From: Parvibacillus sp035426385 | GTDB taxonomy: Bacteria > Bacteroidota > Bacteroidia > Chitinophagales > Saprospiraceae | Assembly (NCBI GenBank): GCA_035426385.1 | Contig: DAOLZQ010000041.1 | Span: 1 to 26,153, forward strand | Direction: 5' to 3' | DNA: 26,153 bases | Part shown: positions 1 through 6,681 of the stretch, in pieces | Position numbering within the stretch: the stretch's first letter is position 1 | Layout: every line of letters starts with the position of its first letter | Notes under the pieces: model-generated | Databases searched by the model: none | Seen by the model: only the letters and a program-made list of their open reading frames with translations | Told to the model about the DNA's origin: nothing | Position numbers and translations under genes: made by a program

Positions 1-561
1 TGCCTTTTTTACAGCCTCTTTTTTAACAGCTTGCTTAGCTGCTGATTTTGCAACCGCCTTCTTAGCTGTAGCTTTCTTTGCTACAGGCTTAACTGTTGCT
101 TTCTTTGCAGGAGCTGCTTTTTTAGCTGTTGCTTTTTTAGCTACCGGTTTGGCAGTGGCTTTCTTTTCTGTAGCTTTTTTAACTGTTGCTTTCTTTGCAG
201 CAGGTTTAGCACTGGTTTTTTTTGCTACTGGTTTCGCAGTGGCTTTCTTTTCTGTAGCTTTTTTAACTGTTGCTGGCTTTACAGCAGCCTTTTTAACTGG
301 AACTGCCTTTTTTGCAGCGGGCTTCGCAGTGGCTTTCTTTTCTGTAGCTTTTTTAACTGCTGCTGGCTTTTCAGTAGCCTTTTTAACTAGAGTTGCTTTT
401 TTTGCAGCAGGCTTAGCAGCAGTCTTTTTTGTAGCAGTTGCCTTAGAGGCAGCTGGCTTACGACCACGTTTTTTCGGTGCTGCCCCTATGCCTTCAGCAT
501 TTATAGAAGCATCGGAAGTTGCGTCCTTTGCATTCATTTTATTTGCTTTTTTCATTGCCAT
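1..561 (-). CDS. Lys/Ala-rich histone H1-like DNA-binding protein (3' end outside window)
   Basis: Reading the minus strand from ATG at 559-561 gives 187 codons with no stop up to the window edge, so the C-terminus is missing. The first 30 residues are ordinary; then comes PKKRGRKPAA, an AT-hook-like patch, followed by about 150 residues made almost only of Lys, Ala, Thr, Val and Pro in variants of VKKATEKKATAKPVAKK. This is the composition of bacterial H1-like and AlgP-like proteins, which bind DNA through unstructured basic tails. A nucleoid role is inferred from composition only. A second in-frame ATG at 553-555 could be the start. The long hydrophobic reading frame on the opposite strand (149-598) is the mirror of this codon pattern and not a gene. 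Low-complexity DNA makes repeat-number errors or strain variation likely. Confidence 0.8.
   Translation of the reverse strand, partial: MAMKKANKMNAKDATSDASINAEGIGAAPKKRGRKPAASKATATKKTAAKPAAKKATLVKKATEKPAAVKKATEKKATAKPAAKKAVPVKKAAVKPATVKKATEKKATAKPVAKKTSAKPAAKKATVKKATEKKATAKPVAKKATAKKAAPAKKATVKPVAKKATAKKAVAKSAAKQAVKKEAVKKA
152..358. repeat. Three identical 33-bp direct repeats inside the H1-like gene
   Basis: Identical 33-bp copies lie at 152-184, 236-268 and 326-358. On the minus strand each encodes VKKATEKKATA in frame. The starts are 84 and 90 bp apart, i.e. 28 and 30 codons, so the spacing keeps the reading frame. Identity at DNA level, including synonymous positions, suggests recent duplication or gene conversion within the tail rather than only selection on composition. 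Confidence 0.9.
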
Positions 562-1321
562 AATGTTTACTTTTAAAAAATTTGATAGAGTTAATTAAAT
601 AAGATTATTCTTGGATATATCCTTGGGATAGATTGTTAATTATATAGGAGGGAAGTTCAAATGTATTTGCAGACAAATTGTATATAAAATCTTGACACAA
701 AATTATGTCTTTTTTATAACATCTTGTACTTATTTTAATGTTGGAACTTCCTATCTGATATATTCTGCTAGCAATAAAGTTAAATTGATACTCTACTTAA
801 CTTCATCCTTTTCTTCCTTACAAATAATTTAAAGTGAGATCTCTTGAGAAAGCACAAATTAAATATCTGCAGAAAGTTCTGAATAACAACACATTACAAA
901 AGATCGGGTAATTGTTCTAAAGTAGCTACCTTTCATTAAATTTCTTTTGACGAGCTGAAAAGACTCTATATAAAATGAGTTTGGATAATTGAAAAAAAAA
1001 TGAGAAAAATAAAAAAATTTCACAAAAAGAACGAGTTAGCGCCACTTATTATCTAGTGTGACATAAAATGGTAACCAATAAATTTAGAACTGTGGTTCAT
1101 TTGAAGGGTATCTGAAATTCGTACTTCTGAATTATACTTTCTTGTTGAGCCAACTGATCCGTATTCCTCACATTGGGTTTAAAGCAAACTATTATTGCAA
1201 AAAATGAGTGAAATCAAAGACAAAGTGAAAGAACAGAAGAGATATATCTCTCTTACCTCGAGGATGAAGTTGGTCTTTTCAAATCAGACTCTTACAAAAT
1301 GGAATGAAAATTCAAAATTAC
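562..1321. other. 760-bp AT-rich spacer without a recognisable gene
   Basis: No reading frame here has a convincing protein, and I see no tRNA or other RNA fold I can name. Two short perfect palindromes stand out, GGATATATCC at 613-622 and AGAGATATATCTCT at 1238-1251. Neither is followed by a T-run that would make it a clear terminator. The left part must hold the promoter and leader of the H1-like gene; the right part is the 3' flank of the DUF1572-type gene. Confidence 0.6.
658..665 (-). promoter_or_regulatory. Candidate -7 box of the H1-like gene
   Basis: The minus strand reads TACATTTG here, matching the Bacteroidota -7 consensus TAnnTTTG, about 97 bp upstream of the ATG at 561. No TTTG or TTG sits at the expected 17-21 bp spacing, so the call rests on the -7 box alone. 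Confidence 0.3.
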
Positions 1322-1900
1322 TTACTTCTCCTTTTGATCTTCATCGAAATGTGCAGTCTGTGTAAAATCCTTCAATGCTTTTTCACTAGTAAACAAGTGC
1401 TCATTATATTCACCGGACTTATTCTTTGCTATGCTGAGAGTCTTCCAATCTGAAGCTAGCATCTTAGCCAATAAAATGATCTGTCCGGTGTGGTTGGAAT
1501 AATGTGCAAGTTGTCTCATGATAGCTTCCATCACTGATTGGCCCTCATTGCGGATGTAGATGATTTCATTTAATTGGCTTTCATCCAGTGAATCCAAAGT
1601 CTCAAACAATTGTGCCCAACCTTTCTCCCAAAAATTCATCATCTCAGCTCGCGACGTCATAGCATCCTCAAATTCACTATCTCTGTCCCGCCAGGATTTT
1701 TCACCATCCGAATTTAAAAAGTCCGTCCACCGCGATAACATATTTCCGGCCATGTGTCTGACTATGATCGCTATATTATTGCTGTCTTCATTTCGGCGCC
1801 AGTGCAGTGCTTCATCTGAAAGCTGTGAAATGGCTTTATCCGCCAACGATTTGTAATACTTAAATAATGTAAGTGCCGTGGAGAGAAAATTACCTTGCAT
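1322..1900 (-). CDS. DinB-superfamily protein, DUF1572 type
   Basis: A 192-residue protein from ATG at 1898-1900. The segment NNIAIIVRHMAGNMLSRWTD (about residues 41-60), then a Trp-rich middle and the late YSNHTGQIILLAKML motif (about 134-148) are typical of the DUF1572 family in the DinB/YfiT four-helix-bundle superfamily. His in RHMAGN and His in SNHTGQ correspond to the usual metal-binding positions. Members are often metal-dependent thiol transferases or have no known activity; here no substrate can be assigned. The length fits the family. It lies downstream of ssb on the same strand, but the strong ssb terminator and a candidate promoter at 1921-1928 suggest it is transcribed separately. 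Confidence 0.85.
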   Translation of the reverse strand: MQGNFLSTALTLFKYYKSLADKAISQLSDEALHWRRNEDSNNIAIIVRHMAGNMLSRWTDFLNSDGEKSWRDRDSEFEDAMTSRAEMMNFWEKGWAQLFETLDSLDESQLNEIIYIRNEGQSVMEAIMRQLAHYSNHTGQIILLAKMLASDWKTLSIAKNKSGEYNEHLFTSEKALKDFTQTAHFDEDQKEK

Positions 1901-1920
1901 GACCTATAAATATTTGATTA

Positions 1921-1928
1921 CAAATCTA
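1921..1928 (-). promoter_or_regulatory. Candidate -7 box of the DUF1572-type gene
   Basis: The minus strand reads TAGATTTG, a full match to TAnnTTTG, 20 bp upstream of the ATG at 1900. The expected TTG at -33 is not seen at normal spacing. The implied leader would be very short. Confidence 0.35.
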
Positions 1929-2134
1929 CGATCCTCGAAGGAATGTACACACATCAATCGATTTTAATATTTGTCCCATTATGTGAGGAGAAAGATCACA
2001 TTTTCTGCTTATTGAGATCCGACTATCCAGGAGCGTTTTTTCGAACTTGATCATTCATGTTATCGGGGCAACTTGATTTTAAGAAGAAATTTTTTCGTCT
2101 TACCTACCCAAGTAGAGGAGTACACAAAACAAAA

Positions 2135-2184
2135 AAACCCGGCAACCTATCTCTCCGGGTGTAAAAGAGGAGGTTGCCGGGTTT
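2135..2184 (-). terminator. Rho-independent terminator of ssb
   Basis: Perfect 14-bp arms at 2135-2148 and 2171-2184 enclose a 22-nt loop, in which CTCT (2151-2154) can pair with AGAG (2165-2168) to lengthen the stem. On the minus strand the hairpin runs directly into a T-run (A-run at 2131-2137 on the plus strand). It begins 18 bp after the ssb stop codon. Confidence 0.9.
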
Positions 2185-2202
2185 GGTGGGTGAATAAATA
2201 GT

Positions 2203-2547
2203 TTATTCCGGTTTCTTGGAGCCGAGCAGCAAGATCTCATTGATTACTACTTCGGTGATGTACTTTTTATCGCCATCCTTATTAGTGTACGATCGATTCA
2301 CCAAGCGGCCTTCGATACCAACTTCTTTACCTTTTTCCAGGTATTTCTCCACCAATTCTGCAGTCTTATCCCAAGCTACAAGATTGTGCCATTGCGCTTC
2401 CTTTACATAATCACCATTAGCTGAGCGATAGCTGTCATTTGTGACGAGTGAGAATTTGGCCATTTTTTTGCCACTTTCAAATGTTTTGATTTCTGGAGTT
2501 TGTCCCAGGTTTCCAATTAGTTGAACTTTGTTTCTTAATGCGTTCAT
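2203..2547 (-). CDS. ssb: Single-stranded DNA-binding protein, short form
   Basis: A 114-residue OB-fold protein. The opening NKVQLIGNLGQTPEIK, the central QWHNLVAWDKTAELVEKYLEKG (positions about 53-74) and GRLVNRSYTNKDGDKKY are standard SSB strand and DNA-contact segments. It binds single-stranded DNA in replication and repair. The protein stops right after the OB fold at GSKKPE: the Gly/Pro/Gln-rich linker and the acidic DDDIPF-like tip that recruits partner proteins in full-length SSBs are absent. Short SSBs like this occur in Bacteroidota, often beside a second long SSB elsewhere, so this may be a paralog rather than the essential copy. It has its own terminator and appears monocistronic. 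Confidence 0.92.
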   Translation of the reverse strand: MNALRNKVQLIGNLGQTPEIKTFESGKKMAKFSLVTNDSYRSANGDYVKEAQWHNLVAWDKTAELVEKYLEKGKEVGIEGRLVNRSYTNKDGDKKYITEVVINEILLLGSKKPE

Positions 2548-2891
2548 GATAAAAAGTTTTTAAGGTTTAAAAAATTATTTGTTTGAAAAGTTTCTCTCGG
2601 CTTCATTACCGATTGATTTCACAAAGATGCAGGGGTTGCTTTTTTCAAGTCGGTTATTACTTATTTGCTTTCGGTTATAACTGTTTGTAAACGATTACAC
2701 ATAACAATATTTATACCTAATGCACTGATTATTAGATAGTTGGTTTGCAGTAAAATATTTTATTTTTTTCACCATATCAATAAAAAATTAATAGTTGTCA
2801 TCTCTTGGTGAGTTGAAGAGAGATCTATTCTATGGAACGGATAGTATAAAGTGTATCATAATTATTATCTTCAATTGAAAAACCAACCCCA
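2548..2891. other. 344-bp divergent spacer between ssb and the zinc-ribbon gene
   Basis: AT-rich DNA that must hold the promoters of both divergent transcription units. A possible ssb promoter is listed separately. For the plus-strand unit the nearest -7-like sequence is TATCTTCA at 2866-2873, which misses the consensus at two bases. No RNA gene or clear operator is seen. Confidence 0.5.
2622..2648 (-). promoter_or_regulatory. Possible ssb promoter
   Basis: On the minus strand, TTG (2646-2648) is followed after 16 bp by CATCTTTG (2622-2629), one mismatch from TAnnTTTG. The spacer is slightly short. It would give a leader of roughly 65-70 nt before the ssb ATG at 2547. Confidence 0.35.
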
Positions 2892-3257
2892 ATGGAAAGC
2901 GAAAAAGTATGCCTGGCTTGTGGTGAAATAATAAAGGGCAGATCTGATAAGAAGTTTTGTGATGACTATTGCCGCAATTCGTACAACAACAAATTAAAAA
3001 GTACGTCCAATAACTTTATGCGTAAGGTCAATCACATCTTGACCCGCAACCGTCGAATCCTGGAGCAGCTATTGCCTCCTGAGGAAAGTATGAGTAAAGC
3101 TTCGGAGGATAAGCTGAAGTCAGAGGGCTACAATTTTAAGTATTTCACACATCAATACACCAACAAGAAAAACCAAATCTATTTTTTTTGTTATGAATAT
3201 GGATATCTTCCCCTTGAAAATAACTGGTATCTCATAGTCAAGCAAAAAGACGAATAA
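2892..3257 (+). CDS. Small zinc-ribbon protein of unknown function
   Basis: A 121-residue protein with four N-terminal cysteines at positions 7, 10, 23 and 27 (CLAC and CDDYC), the pattern of a small treble-clef or zinc-ribbon fold, followed by RNSYNNKLK. The middle is basic (MRKVNHILTRNRRILEQLL, residues about 43-61) and the C-terminus is rich in aromatic residues. The zinc site suggests nucleic-acid or protein binding, but nothing in the sequence fixes a role. It looks like a hypothetical protein shared among Bacteroidota; that is memory of the pattern, not a search. It is the first gene of a tight plus-strand run: its TAA stop shares a base with the next gene's ATG (TAATG), so the two are probably translationally coupled. 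Confidence 0.75.
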   Translation: MESEKVCLACGEIIKGRSDKKFCDDYCRNSYNNKLKSTSNNFMRKVNHILTRNRRILEQLLPPEESMSKASEDKLKSEGYNFKYFTHQYTNKKNQIYFFCYEYGYLPLENNWYLIVKQKDE

Positions 3258-4015
3258 TGGATTTAGTAACCCGATATGGCGGAAAAGAATACCTGATAGA
3301 CATAGCACATCCCTGCGATATCTCTATAGTACTACAGAATGGCTTCCCTCAGGTAAATGCTTTTTTCGCACCTCCATTCACTATGAAGCCTATGACTTTC
3401 GGTGACTTCACCGGTAGTATTGCATTCGGCGCCCCGGTCAATTGTTATGATATTCAACTCAATCCTCACGGTAATGGCACACATACTGAGTGTATAGGTC
3501 ACATCGCAATTGAACCGTATTTTATCAATGAACAATTGAAGTCCTCCTTTTTCATAAGCCAGCTGATCAGCGTCTATCCCCAACAACTTGAGAATGGAGA
3601 CAGGATTATAGACGTCCACCATCTGGAGCAGCTGTGGATTCATCAGGGCGAGAAAGCGCTAATCATACGTACACTACCCAACCACACAGACAAGCTTCGG
3701 ATGATCCATAGCGGCAATAATCCACCCTATCTCACAGAAGAGGCTATCCAACTGATCATCGACCGTGGTATAGATCACTTGCTGGTAGATCTACCCAGTG
3801 TGGACAGGGAGCAAGACGACGGCCGAGTAGCTGCACACAAAAGGTTTTGGAATTATTCGAGCGTGGAAAGACATATTAATAAAACAATAACAGAATTAAT
3901 CTACGTCCCGGACCACATTCGGGATGGAATTTATTTCTTAAATTTACAAACCATTAATATAAAACTAGACGCAAGCCCTAGTCGACCGCTGTTGTATAAG
4001 TTGATAGAAAAGTGA
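3257..4015 (+). CDS. Cyclase-family metal-dependent hydrolase (kynurenine formamidase-like)
   Basis: A 252-residue protein. HGNGTHTE at residues 71-78 with His82 four residues later fits the HxGTHxD/E...H metal site of the cyclase family (PF04199), which includes bacterial kynurenine formamidases and other amide or lactone hydrolases. The segment DHLLVDLPSVDREQDDGRVAAHKRFW (from about residue 174, quoted here in part: VDLPSVDREQDDG) matches the conserved later block of the family. The usual Asp of the first motif is replaced by Glu (THTE), which some members show. No kynureninase or other tryptophan-catabolism gene is adjacent, so the substrate is open. The ATG overlaps the upstream stop by one base, and the 3' end overlaps the next gene by four bases. 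Confidence 0.8.
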   Translation: MDLVTRYGGKEYLIDIAHPCDISIVLQNGFPQVNAFFAPPFTMKPMTFGDFTGSIAFGAPVNCYDIQLNPHGNGTHTECIGHIAIEPYFINEQLKSSFFISQLISVYPQQLENGDRIIDVHHLEQLWIHQGEKALIIRTLPNHTDKLRMIHSGNNPPYLTEEAIQLIIDRGIDHLLVDLPSVDREQDDGRVAAHKRFWNYSSVERHINKTITELIYVPDHIRDGIYFLNLQTINIKLDASPSRPLLYKLIEK

Positions 4016-4704
4016 ATATATCCACCGAAAATAACCACACCCTGTTTATGGGTTTCTTAAGGATTCCAATAGGGTCCTACCGGGAAGTAGTTCATTTCTA
4101 TGAAGACTATCGTTCTGAAATCGCTCAATTGGGATTTCAAGAGCAATTCGAGATCCAGGCCTGCTACATAGAGGCCCTCTTTGCAATGGAAAAATACCGG
4201 GAGGTACTCTTTCAGGTGGATAATGTGATCGAGACCGCCATTGCCTTTAATTTTAGTCGTATGTGGGGAGTGGACATCTACTTCAACCTGCTCTGCAAAA
4301 AAGCAATGTCACTATACCACATGGGCCGGATAGAAGAAGCCGGCAAGCTGGCCGTTCAACTCCTCTATATCGACCCACGAGATGTGGTCATCAAGAATTT
4401 CTATAAGCATCTATTGCTACGCAAGAGCCTACACCTGGTTACTCCTACCAGAGTCTTCTATATCTCGGGACTGCTGACTACGATACTACTTATGATGTTT
4501 GAATTGTTGGTTATTTGGCCCTTTTATAATGAATTAGATCCGCTCATAGGCAAGGTGAGGAATATCGTATTTATTGGTGCAATTGTAGTCTTTATTATGG
4601 GAGAAGTTTTCCGACTGGTCGCAATGGAATGGCGTACCCGAATTAAAATCAAGCAAATCCTGCAGCAAAAATCTCTAAACAAAAAGATGAATCAATCACA
4701 TTAA
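4012..4704 (+). CDS. TPR-like protein with two C-terminal membrane helices
   Basis: A 230-residue protein starting with GTG at 4012, which overlaps the upstream TGA in a GTGA arrangement; no better ATG start is present near it. Residues about 15-140 look like helical tetratricopeptide-type pairs (FYEDYRSEIAQLGFQEQFEI, then AMEKYREVLFQVDNVIE, then SLYHMGRIEEAGKLAVQLL). Two hydrophobic segments follow, at about 146-168 and 185-205, ending in a basic tail (RTRIKIKQ). I do not recognise a named family. The topology suggests a cytosolic helical domain anchored in the inner membrane by a hairpin. It sits 16 bp ahead of the M28 peptidase gene and probably shares its transcript. Confidence 0.7.
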   Translation: MNISTENNHTLFMGFLRIPIGSYREVVHFYEDYRSEIAQLGFQEQFEIQACYIEALFAMEKYREVLFQVDNVIETAIAFNFSRMWGVDIYFNLLCKKAMSLYHMGRIEEAGKLAVQLLYIDPRDVVIKNFYKHLLLRKSLHLVTPTRVFYISGLLTTILLMMFELLVIWPFYNELDPLIGKVRNIVFIGAIVVFIMGEVFRLVAMEWRTRIKIKQILQQKSLNKKMNQSH

Positions 4705-4720
4705 CTTATAAAATCTTATC

Positions 4721-6280
4721 ATGAAACACCTACTTGTACTAATATCCGTTTTTTTAGGAATTTTCACCTTATCAGCACAACATGCTTTGTTGAAACTCGA
4801 TTTTGTGTATGCTACTCCGGAGGCCGGAAAGATCACCATAGATTTCACCCTGGCTAATGGTGCAGTGGATACCGCTAGAATATTTGCGCAGGTTATTGAT
4901 AAGTCGCATCCCGGATACGCGATTGACTTTGGCACCTGGAGTGGTGATTTGGGAGCTCAGTCTTTCGACGGCTCTATCAAAAGTGTAACCTGGAACTACC
5001 CCGACGGTAGCTCTCCTGAGAATTATATACTGCGCCTGATGGTACAGAATGATAGACCGGTATCGGTAGAAGATATTGTAGCAGATCTGGATAGCAATCT
5101 GATGTGGCAAAATTTATTATTTATCGAGGGGGTAAGAAATCAACAGACCAATCCCCAGCACAAAACAGAAGTCAATCAATGGCTTAAAAGTCATCTGAAC
5201 ACACCCAAATTATTTGCTCGCAATCAAGCCTTTAATACCGGTGGCACAGGCCTCGAAAATGTCATAGGCAGAAGACAGGGCTTCTCGTCTGATTCATTGA
5301 TTTATGTACTCGATGCACATTATGACACTGTAGCGGATTCCCCAGGCGCAGATGACAATGGCAGTGGCACCGCAGCACTAGTAGAAATAACCAGAGTTCT
5401 AAATAGATATTCATTTAAGAATACCTTATATGCATGTGCATTTGATGGTGAGGAGTACGGATTACTGGGAAGTAATGCCTTTCTAAAATCAGGCACACAA
5501 GCCGGTGACCGTATCCAGTCTGCACTGAATTTTGAGATGATCGGTTATTATAGTGATGAGCCGAATAGTCAGGAGATACCAAATGGATTTGAAGTGCTGT
5601 TTCCTGCTCAAACAACACAAATTATTCAAAATCAAAAACGTGGTGATTTCATCACAAATGTATCCAATACGAACTCTCAAGTAATAAGTTCACTCTTTGC
5701 TGAGCAAGCTCTGAACTACAGTACGGCTCCTGTCATCACACTACCTGTTCCCGGGAAAGGAGAGATCACACCTGATCTACGCCGCAGTGATCACGCTTCA
5801 TTTTGGGATAAGAATATTCCAGCACTGATGATCACAGATGGCGCTAATTTTCGAAATAAAAACTATCATACACCTCATGATACTTCAGGCTCATTAAGTA
5901 TTAATTTCATGACTAATATTGCGAGAGTTTCACTGGCCGTTATGGCCACACAGTTGGAGCCTATCAATGCAGATGATATTTATCTCTTGGTAGAAAATAT
6001 TATCTCAAATAAAAAAACCATCGAAGACTTCATAGAGCTGGAGGTATATCCACAGCCCGCCGGAACAGAAATAAAATTAAAATTCAACAGCATTATAAAT
6101 AAACCATTGAACATTCGCTTATTTGACGCTCAGGGAAAAATAGTCTATCAACGTGATGGAATGAAAATCAGCCAGGGCGACGTAATTAATATTCCTACTC
6201 AACATATTCCCGCCGGTATTTATATCTTGAAAATCAATGATGATACCCACGAGATGAGCCGTAAAGTAATCAGGGAATAA
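4721..6280 (+). CDS. Secreted M28-family zinc aminopeptidase with T9SS sorting domain
   Basis: A 519-residue exported peptidase. Residues 1-19 form a signal peptide ending in LSAQ. The M28 domain covers about 120-410: His200 and the nearby Asp in HYDT, Asp211 in GADDNGSG, the Glu pair 244-245 in FDGEEYG, Glu272 in NFEMIGYY and His383 in YHTPHDT are the expected co-catalytic zinc ligands and catalytic Glu. M28 enzymes remove N-terminal residues from peptides. The last 80 residues (EVYPQP from 441, then IRLFDAQGKIVYQ and IPAGIYILKI near 500) are a type A T9SS C-terminal sorting domain, so the enzyme should pass through the type IX system to the cell surface or medium. Residues 20-115 look like a beta-sandwich pre-domain. 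No terminator follows clearly. Confidence 0.9.
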   Translation: MKHLLVLISVFLGIFTLSAQHALLKLDFVYATPEAGKITIDFTLANGAVDTARIFAQVIDKSHPGYAIDFGTWSGDLGAQSFDGSIKSVTWNYPDGSSPENYILRLMVQNDRPVSVEDIVADLDSNLMWQNLLFIEGVRNQQTNPQHKTEVNQWLKSHLNTPKLFARNQAFNTGGTGLENVIGRRQGFSSDSLIYVLDAHYDTVADSPGADDNGSGTAALVEITRVLNRYSFKNTLYACAFDGEEYGLLGSNAFLKSGTQAGDRIQSALNFEMIGYYSDEPNSQEIPNGFEVLFPAQTTQIIQNQKRGDFITNVSNTNSQVISSLFAEQALNYSTAPVITLPVPGKGEITPDLRRSDHASFWDKNIPALMITDGANFRNKNYHTPHDTSGSLSINFMTNIARVSLAVMATQLEPINADDIYLLVENIISNKKTIEDFIELEVYPQPAGTEIKLKFNSIINKPLNIRLFDAQGKIVYQRDGMKISQGDVINIPTQHIPAGIYILKINDDTHEMSRKVIRE

Positions 6281-6681
6281 AGATACCGGGACATCAATTA
6301 AAGTTTACAACTTAGGTTAGATTAATTTAAAACTGTAACCATTCAGTAAATGCTTGCAGTTGATATTCACCTACCTCATATCAATTGAATTCAAAAAAAA
6401 TTATGCATTAGCCCAATTCTAACTTGTGAGAGAAAGAAAAATTTCAGAAGTAAAAATCCTGAGGGGATGATACTATCTTTGAAAATATTAGTTGAGATTA
6501 CTATAAATCCTGAAAGGATGTATTATATTTTCATCCATCAACCAAACATTCAAAGTATTTAATTTTGCATGAAATTATTGATTGCCTATTCCTATATCGC
6601 ATTTTCATGCATCACTCCAATTATAAACCCCAAACCAGAAATCGTTATGTGAAGATTATTTAAGTAAGACTTCTGGTAACT
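6281..6681. other. 401-bp convergent spacer with short repeats
   Basis: The spacer lies between the 3' ends of the M28 gene and the CoA-transferase gene. It holds a pair of short palindromic repeats (6456-6520, listed separately). I see no coding frame, RNA gene or strong hairpin with a T-run, so the terminators of the flanking genes are not evident. Confidence 0.6.
6456..6520. repeat. Pair of ATCCTGA(A/G)(A/G)GGATG repeats
   Basis: ATCCTGAGGGGATG at 6456-6469 and ATCCTGAAAGGATG at 6507-6520 differ at two positions and start 51 bp apart. Each is a small imperfect palindrome (ATCCT-NNN-GGAT core). Sequences of this style occur as dispersed intergenic repeats in many Bacteroidota genomes; whether that applies here needs genome-wide counts. 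Confidence 0.55.

Noticed and set aside
152..358. Regularly spaced repeats that could suggest a CRISPR array
   Set aside because: The repeats and spacers are all in one coding frame, the spacers are themselves similar low-complexity Lys/Ala codons, and no cas gene is near.
149..598. Plus-strand hydrophobic open frame rich in Phe, Ala and Val
   Set aside because: It is the antisense of the Lys/Ala codon pattern of the H1-like gene (AAA and GCN read backwards as TTT and NGC). It has no distinct protein features of its own.
6456..6520. Repeat pair as a CRISPR fragment
   Set aside because: The repeats are only 14 bp, palindromic and imperfect, with just two copies and no cas genes.
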